Shown here one piece after another: positions 28,815-33,926 of a DNA stretch of 33,926 bases. The translations under genes and the position numbers were made by a program. The notes beneath the pieces were generated by a model. The model made no database searches. It saw nothing but the letters and a program-made list of their open reading frames with translations, and was not told where the DNA came from. Where the stretch lies: the IMG/VR virus record IMGVR_UViG_3300037882_000458, positions 1-33,926 of that record. One strand, written 5' to 3'. The stretch comes from a virus. Within the stretch, counting starts at the first letter, position 1; each line of letters begins with the position of its first letter.

Positions 28815-31683
28815 CTCTACTATTTTTCTCATTTGTTTTTACACCAATAATCAATGAGAGAATTGTGCAAGGTCTTGGTGATTGCGCTTCCAAACAAACG
28901 CGCGAATCAGTATCCCACGTACCATCAAATTCAAAAAACTCCTCAGGGTATTCTTCCCAAATATGATTCTCATCTACTGTGTCGTAATCCTCAATAAGGG
29001 GCATATCATCAAGAACATCAAAATCAAGCCCGTATTTTAATCCCAAGGCATGAGTATCAGACAAAATTAACCCAAGTCTGTTTATTATTTTAGGCTGGTT
29101 AAGTGGTGTACCTGATCTAACCTGAGGCACTAATTTCACAGACTTAAACCTGCCCTTGTATGGCAAACCTACAACAGCTTGTTCAACTTCAACAGGGAGT
29201 GTAATTGATCCACCAGTCACAGTAAACGTGCCTAAGTCAACACCATCTGCAAACACACAAACAGACTTGCCGTTTAGATAAGATAATCCAGAAATAACAC
29301 TTGCGGGGACTCCACTATATTCTAGGTAACTGTCAGCTAAAGCATAAACACATGGAGTAAATTTAGCGTATGTAACTGGAGCAGAAAGAGTAACCGTACC
29401 ATCAATAACCTGAACATTCTGTATTTTATTGCCGTTAATGTCACGAGCAGTCAACCAAACATTGTCATTAAATTTAGGTATCCCATTTATAACAACTGAT
29501 ATATTAGATGCCGAAACACCATCGTAGACAAATGATGCGCCCTGTGTATCTTCTTCTTGCGCGAATTTCTCTAAATACCTTACTGGAGAACCATTAATCA
29601 CACGGCGCACACAATAATAAACGTCATCTCCAGTCGGTGTCGGCAAAGTAAAAGCGTCCTCAACCTTGCCATCTGTGCTTATTGTAACAAAGCAATTAAC
29701 ATTTTCAAGTTTATCGTAAACAAGAACAACAACACTGCCATCGGACAACACGCAATGAACACGGGTATCAGGATGACGTTGAACAGCCAAACGAACAATA
29801 CCCTGTCTAAATATGTTCTCACATATCTTTCCAAGCTCCTCTGTAGTATAATCATCAATATCAACACTATAATCTGTTTGAAATAAAGAGTTACCAGACT
29901 TACCAACAAATAAACCAGTATTATCAATACGCGCTGGCATAATATTAGAAGAACCTTGTGTGGAAGTGTCTTTTAAATTAACATTAGACTGCGTTAATGG
30001 TTCATCAAGTGATGATGATTTTGCCACCATTTCTTGTGACGATGTGCCTAAAGCAAGGCGCAATAATGGCAATATCCAGTTAATAACATCAACTGGCCCA
30101 CGACCAATGGTGCGCGATATGGCACCAGAATCACCCTCAATAGAATCATCAAAAGATTCATAACTATCTGAAACAGAACCCCATAACTTAGCACGACCAG
30201 CGCACCATAATCGCCCTTGATAAAGCGCAACACTAGTTGGATACCCACGACGATCAGACCATTCGCTTTCTTCCCACAAAGATGTGGCGGTTGTGGAGCC
30301 TAAAGATTGTATAACAGAAGCGGTAACGCTTGTTGTGCTTGTAAAACCAGTTACCCTAACAACACCAGTGATACTACCTTGTGAAGCATTAAGAGCTACC
30401 GTCGCAGTACCAGATGTGTAATTTCCAACTTTAATACCAATTCTATAATAAGCTATCTGATTAACAAGGCCGTCGTTAAATACAGTGCCGGGCTGGTTAG
30501 TTGTATATGTGGCAACATCAGTCCAATTATCAGGAGTTGCTAATGATCTTTGAAGCGTAACTGTAGCAGTCCAAGTGCCAGAAATAAATAAACCAAAAGC
30601 TCTCTCAGTAGCGGATGTTCCTGAAATGCGAATGGGGTCGGTAAAAACATCAGCCGAAGAAATGGCAGTTTCAACATACTGACCATTTGACGAAATCCTA
30701 TACAGTCCACCGACATTAGTTGATCTAAATAATGGTTGTGATGCTGTCAATGTAACGTCGCCATTAACGGCGCTACTTGATATTGTCACATCAGATGAAT
30801 TTATACTTCTAAACGGACCATCATCAGATAAGTAGTTGACTAATCCAAATGACCTTTTTGTATATTGCAAAGTTCCAGTATCTATCCGTTGTATCTTATA
30901 TGGCGCATACTTATCGGCGAATACATATACAACATTACCAGACTGATCGTGACGAATTAACGGCAAATCAGCTTCTACCCAAGGAGTTGTTAATGAAGAA
31001 ATGCCAGATGATTCTATTGTGCACGAATCAACCAATGACGCATATCGAGTAAATGATCTAAAATCGACATGGAAGTTACCAGTTGGGGCAAATGCAATCG
31101 AATATGTGCCCTTCGTAAGAGTGACAGCCTGCACAAAATCATCTGCCCCAGATGTGGAACCCACGCGAAGAATAACCACACCGCGATCAATCACAATACG
31201 AAGTGCGTGCTCTTTTCCAATATCACCACCAGCTACAGTTACTTGCTGCGTACGACGGGCAGAATTAACCCCAGTTCCCTGCAACGTCATATAACCACCA
31301 GAGAAATTGGACGTAGCTCCTGCCTGATCGTTGTCTGTCCAACCAGTAGCAGATGACATATCTCCACTTGTAATAGATGTAGAAACAGAAACGCGAGTTA
31401 TTGGTGTGTCATCTATTTTAATACGCAACTTTTGATTCGTTATTTCATAAATAGCAGTATCAGTAGTGGAATAAATAAAAGGGATGTGAATAGCTTTGTT
31501 ATTAGAATCGGTGTCTCCAGTATATTTCAATCCAGCACGCAATGACATTGCACCCAATACGCGGGGCATGAAATTATCCTGAATAACTGCCCCAAGACGT
31601 ATTTTCTCCACATCAGTACGCGCTAAACCAAGACGACCAACAATACCACGATTAAATGTTTGGTAAGTTAAATTCTCTTTCAT
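28807..31683 (-). CDS. Tail nozzle/tubular protein B (gp12-like)
   Basis: 958 residues. The start FNRGIVGRLGLARTDVEKIR and LGAVIQDNFMPRVLGAMSLR, with LPFIYST-type DTAIYEI after it, is the conserved opening of podovirus tail nozzle proteins; the rest is beta-rich, including a WCAGRAKLWGSVSDSYESF segment near 490. Longer than T7 gp12 (794). It forms the distal tube through which DNA leaves. It follows the gp11-like gene with an ATGA overlap. Confidence 0.86.
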   Translation of the reverse strand: MKENLTYQTFNRGIVGRLGLARTDVEKIRLGAVIQDNFMPRVLGAMSLRAGLKYTGDTDSNNKAIHIPFIYSTTDTAIYEITNQKLRIKIDDTPITRVSVSTSITSGDMSSATGWTDNDQAGATSNFSGGYMTLQGTGVNSARRTQQVTVAGGDIGKEHALRIVIDRGVVILRVGSTSGADDFVQAVTLTKGTYSIAFAPTGNFHVDFRSFTRYASLVDSCTIESSGISSLTTPWVEADLPLIRHDQSGNVVYVFADKYAPYKIQRIDTGTLQYTKRSFGLVNYLSDDGPFRSINSSDVTISSSAVNGDVTLTASQPLFRSTNVGGLYRISSNGQYVETAISSADVFTDPIRISGTSATERAFGLFISGTWTATVTLQRSLATPDNWTDVATYTTNQPGTVFNDGLVNQIAYYRIGIKVGNYTSGTATVALNASQGSITGVVRVTGFTSTTSVTASVIQSLGSTTATSLWEESEWSDRRGYPTSVALYQGRLWCAGRAKLWGSVSDSYESFDDSIEGDSGAISRTIGRGPVDVINWILPLLRLALGTSSQEMVAKSSSLDEPLTQSNVNLKDTSTQGSSNIMPARIDNTGLFVGKSGNSLFQTDYSVDIDDYTTEELGKICENIFRQGIVRLAVQRHPDTRVHCVLSDGSVVVLVYDKLENVNCFVTISTDGKVEDAFTLPTPTGDDVYYCVRRVINGSPVRYLEKFAQEEDTQGASFVYDGVSASNISVVINGIPKFNDNVWLTARDINGNKIQNVQVIDGTVTLSAPVTYAKFTPCVYALADSYLEYSGVPASVISGLSYLNGKSVCVFADGVDLGTFTVTGGSITLPVEVEQAVVGLPYKGRFKSVKLVPQVRSGTPLNQPKIINRLGLILSDTHALGLKYGLDFDVLDDMPLIEDYDTVDENHIWEEYPEEFFEFDGTWDTDSRVCLEAQSPRPCTILSLIIGVKTNEKNSRDE

Positions 31684-32312
31684 CGACCGGTATCACCCCA
31701 TCGACCACGACCACGACTACCTGCGCGTGATCTAACCCACGAACCTGTAGGCGTGAATTTAGGTGGGTCATTCTGTGCATCGCGACCCTTGACAACCTTT
31801 AACATATCATTTGCCTTAGATAATAAATCGTTTTCCTTTACGGAGCTTTGAGTAATACTAAGACAAATTTTAGCCGCTAATTTAGTTTCAACATAATCAA
31901 CAAAACTTTCAGGCCAGCTAGACATATCTCCGCCGTATGATGGATCATCAGAAACATAACGAACAAATATAACAGGATGGTCACAGAACCAGAAATTAAC
32001 CTCATCATTATAAGATGTTAATGGGTCAGTGACGTATTCACTTATAGATAAAGCAGATGTGCGAACCCAATCATCAGGCTTATCGTGTGCATACTTATAT
32101 CCAAAATCAGGGGATATTGACGGGTTATAATCTGATCGAATAGTACGAGTTCCAAAATTCCAATGACCATCCTCTAAGCAACCACGAATGAAATCACTAT
32201 CCCAGACCTGATCCAGAACACGCCGAGGCTTTCTATTTTCAGTCAAGGAAGCGAGCTTTCGTTCGCCAAGCTGCAAAAGAGCGTTATTATATATAGATAA
32301 TCTATCGGTCAT
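31680..32312 (-). CDS. Tail tubular protein A (gp11-like adaptor/gatekeeper)
   Basis: 210 residues: IYNNALLQLGERKLASLTEN, RRVLDQVWDSDFIRGCLEDG and HWNFGTRTI are the signature of the T7 gp11 family, the ring joining portal to nozzle. The C-terminus is very basic and Gly/Arg-rich (SRAGSRGRGRWGDTGR), longer than usual. It overlaps the nozzle gene. Confidence 0.92.
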   Translation of the reverse strand: MTDRLSIYNNALLQLGERKLASLTENRKPRRVLDQVWDSDFIRGCLEDGHWNFGTRTIRSDYNPSISPDFGYKYAHDKPDDWVRTSALSISEYVTDPLTSYNDEVNFWFCDHPVIFVRYVSDDPSYGGDMSSWPESFVDYVETKLAAKICLSITQSSVKENDLLSKANDMLKVVKGRDAQNDPPKFTPTGSWVRSRAGSRGRGRWGDTGR

Positions 32313-32321
32313 TAAACCTCA

Positions 32322-32762
32322 CTATTCAGCTTTTAATTTATATTCCTCAATAAAATCCAATGCTTCTGATTTAGTAGCAAAGTCATCTTTAATAACAGCA
32401 CCATCAGCTACACGAGTAACTTTATATTTCTTTTGCGACTGAGAAAAAGTAACTTTATACCCATCAGAACTATCTGTAATTTTAGGCTCATCAAAAACGA
32501 CATGAGATAAAAGACGCATTTTTGCACCAGCGTGATCGTAATGAGAAACATACAATTCCGCAATCTGTGATTTATCATCCCAATAAACGGTAATTAAATT
32601 GTTCTGACCGCCAAATGTTGATCCAGATACGTGTGACCAAAATACAGGACTCAATAAATCATCAATAGTTGTATCTACCGGAACCGTAACATCCCATTCA
32701 ATTCGAGTCGATGGTGATCGCGTTGGGATTCTTTTAATCTGTAATGTTTTTTCGGTTTTCAT
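32322..32762 (-). CDS. Small structural or assembly protein
   Basis: 146 residues (MKTEKTLQIKRIPTRSPSTR). Beta-rich, with SPVFWSHVSGSTFGGQNNLI and a closing helix SEALDFIEEYKLK after KKYKVTRVADGAVIKDDF. AAGGAG precedes the ATG. It lies between head and tail genes, next after the terminator, with a TATAAT at 32797-32792 but no good -35 box. No family recognised. Confidence 0.68.
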   Translation of the reverse strand: MKTEKTLQIKRIPTRSPSTRIEWDVTVPVDTTIDDLLSPVFWSHVSGSTFGGQNNLITVYWDDKSQIAELYVSHYDHAGAKMRLLSHVVFDEPKITDSSDGYKVTFSQSQKKYKVTRVADGAVIKDDFATKSEALDFIEEYKLKAE

Positions 32763-32817
32763 TTAATTATCTCCTTGGTTAAAGTAAACACATTATAATA
32801 CTATTTTTCAATAAATG

Positions 32818-32857
32818 GAACAAGAAAATCCCCTCCGTGAATAAACGCGGAGGGGAT
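32818..32857 (-). terminator. Intrinsic terminator after the head genes
   Basis: ATCCCCTCCG (32828-32837) and CGGAGGGGAT (32848-32857) form a perfect 10-bp stem with a 10-base loop; on the minus strand TTTTCTTGTT follows. A strong hairpin, so it probably reduces read-through from the capsid genes into the tail genes. Confidence 0.8.
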
Positions 32858-32874
32858 CACCCAAGGAGGGATTC

Positions 32875-33162
32875 TTAGTCTGAGTTTGTGCCAGAAGCGT
32901 CGGCAGTAGCGTTGGTTAAATCAACAGCGCCTGTCGTAGCGTTTACTGTTTTCACAACAAAACGAGAGACAATATCAGTATCTGTTTCGCGGTGTGTCAC
33001 AAAATCACCAACCTTCATACCTAACTGATAACCGTTAGTAATAAAGCCAGCAACTTGAACTACAGAAGCTGCGTCAACTGATTGGTGAATCCACTCAGCA
33101 GGGTAAGCGTTCTGAACGCCTTGACCAACTAAGATAGGAGGATTTGATGTAGAATAAGGCAT
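32875..33162 (-). CDS. Small head protein next to the capsid gene
   Basis: 95 residues (MPYSTSNPPILVGQGVQNAY, then ITNGYQLGMKVGDFVTHRE). The S-T-S-N-P-P start and LGM-x-VGD core recur in short proteins directly behind podovirus capsid genes, where they are thought to decorate or stabilise the head. Beta-rich; no enzyme motif. Good AAGGA site. Confidence 0.75.
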   Translation of the reverse strand: MPYSTSNPPILVGQGVQNAYPAEWIHQSVDAASVVQVAGFITNGYQLGMKVGDFVTHRETDTDIVSRFVVKTVNATTGAVDLTNATADASGTNSD

Positions 33163-33184
33163 AATTTATAATCCTTTCTTATGC

Positions 33185-33926
33185 TTAAACTGTTACAGGA
33201 GCGTATGAGCTTGCATCATGCAAAATCTGAACAACGCCAGTGTTTTGCAATAATTTAGCAGCCATGTAAGCCGAACAACGAACCCATGAATAGTTGTGCT
33301 CACGGTTGAAATCCATTTCAGGATTAAATGTGTTCTTGTCGATAGCATGACCAATCGCGCCTTTATGGAACATAAAGCACTTCTCAGCAGATGTGCCGTT
33401 GCCAGCCAAGCCAGTGTGGACGATAATGTTTACACCCATGAATTGCTCCATTTTAATTGGTGTAGGAATACCGTTTACTAACTTAGGAACATCAACATAT
33501 TCTTTTGTTGAGAACTCTTTGGTTTTCAAAAGGTTTGCATAGAAGCCCTGTGATACAAGCGCAGTAACATCGCCCGGCGCCTTAACACCAGCGTTGTTAT
33601 TACCAAGGATTGTCAAACCTTTGTAGAAGTTACCGAGAGCGTCGGTATCAGCTACAGTGTTTGCGCCAAGTGTGCCTGCATCCAAAGCTGTAATGATTTG
33701 ATCGTCAACTGAACGAGCAATAACATCTTGTGATGTTTTGAACATGATTTCGCGCTGAGGACCTTGAGATGAGAAAATATCAAAGTCATTCATACGTGTT
33801 AAATCAGTTTGGTCGATAAGTTGCAAAGTGACTTGGTTGTTGTTGTTAGAACGTGCAGGATATAAACCATCCGAACCACGAGTAACAGCCGTTGCATTTC
33901 CAGAGTCAGCTACTAAGAAAACAACA
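33185..33926 (-). CDS. Major capsid protein (partial, N-terminus outside window)
   Basis: The frame is open to the window edge, giving 246 visible residues starting VVFLVADSGNATAV, with RGSDGLYPARSNNNNQVTL, QGPQREIMFKTSQDVIARSV, and a C-terminal FMFHKGAIGHAIDK and HNYSWVRCSAYMAAKLLQ. These are typical of HK97-fold capsid proteins of podoviruses. There is no start codon in the visible part; the TTG/ATG-like codons near 33826 are internal. Confidence 0.85.
   Translation of the reverse strand, partial: VVFLVADSGNATAVTRGSDGLYPARSNNNNQVTLQLIDQTDLTRMNDFDIFSSQGPQREIMFKTSQDVIARSVDDQIITALDAGTLGANTVADTDALGNFYKGLTILGNNNAGVKAPGDVTALVSQGFYANLLKTKEFSTKEYVDVPKLVNGIPTPIKMEQFMGVNIIVHTGLAGNGTSAEKCFMFHKGAIGHAIDKNTFNPEMDFNREHNYSWVRCSAYMAAKLLQNTGVVQILHDASSYAPVTV

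Noticed and set aside
1-33926. CRISPR arrays, insertion sequences and standard tRNA genes
   Set aside because: No regularly spaced repeats, transposase genes with terminal inverted repeats, or complete cloverleaf tRNAs were seen.

Overview
The window is an AT-rich segment of a tailed double-stranded DNA phage genome with podovirus (short-tail) virion genes. The right half carries, on the minus strand, a major capsid protein, T7 gp11-like and gp12-like tail tube/nozzle proteins, a set of internal ejection proteins and tail fibre/spike genes, which is the T7-type virion order. No RNA polymerase, DNA polymerase, terminase, portal or integrase lies in the window. A GcrA-like regulator, a family largely confined to Alphaproteobacteria, makes an alphaproteobacterial host the best inference. 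Lifestyle cannot be decided from this piece.

Left region, plus strand, 1-9718: about 35 tightly packed early genes, mostly overlapping by ATGA, TAATG or a few bases. A recombination block comes first (VRR-NUC nuclease, YqaJ/lambda-Exo type exonuclease, a likely ssDNA-binding partner). It is followed by an adenine-type DNA methyltransferase, the GcrA-like protein, a cytosine-C5-type methyltransferase, a Lar-type zinc ribbon protein fused to an antitoxin-like N-terminus, and many small orphan, membrane and zinc-ribbon proteins. Two near-identical sigma70 promoters (3446 and 6450) each have a 21-bp palindrome over the -10 box. A small HTH gene (6218-6466) is the last gene of the first promoter's operon and lies directly before the second promoter, so it is a candidate autorepressor of both.

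Centre, 9719-10263: a 545-base stretch between the converging gene sets without a credible gene. From 9720 to 10066 it folds into nested hairpins, including a canonical tRNA-like T arm next to a 10-bp closing stem and a genomically encoded CCA. Four strands can pair in two mutually exclusive ways. This looks like an undescribed structured RNA. It is followed by evenly spaced AT-rich dyads and a possible terminator.

Lysis region, minus strand, 10264-11447: amidase endolysin, then an intrinsic terminator, a strong promoter, a 5'-leader hairpin, a small holin, and overlapping Rz/Rz1 spanin genes. Upstream (11444-14045) are two small unknown genes, an HTH-metallophosphoesterase fusion, a polytopic membrane protein, an HNH nuclease and an XhlA/holin-like protein.

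Virion region, minus strand, 14046-33926, read from right to left: capsid protein (cut by the window end), a small head protein, a terminator, a small unknown, tail tube A, tail nozzle, a GNAT-like protein, a gp14-like protein, a gp15-like ejection protein carrying a lytic transglycosylase domain, and a gp16-like function split over two genes. Then come a set of fibre/baseplate-like proteins (one with five exact-period 20-residue repeats, two that are tandem paralogues), a tail fibre and a pectate-lyase-fold tailspike.
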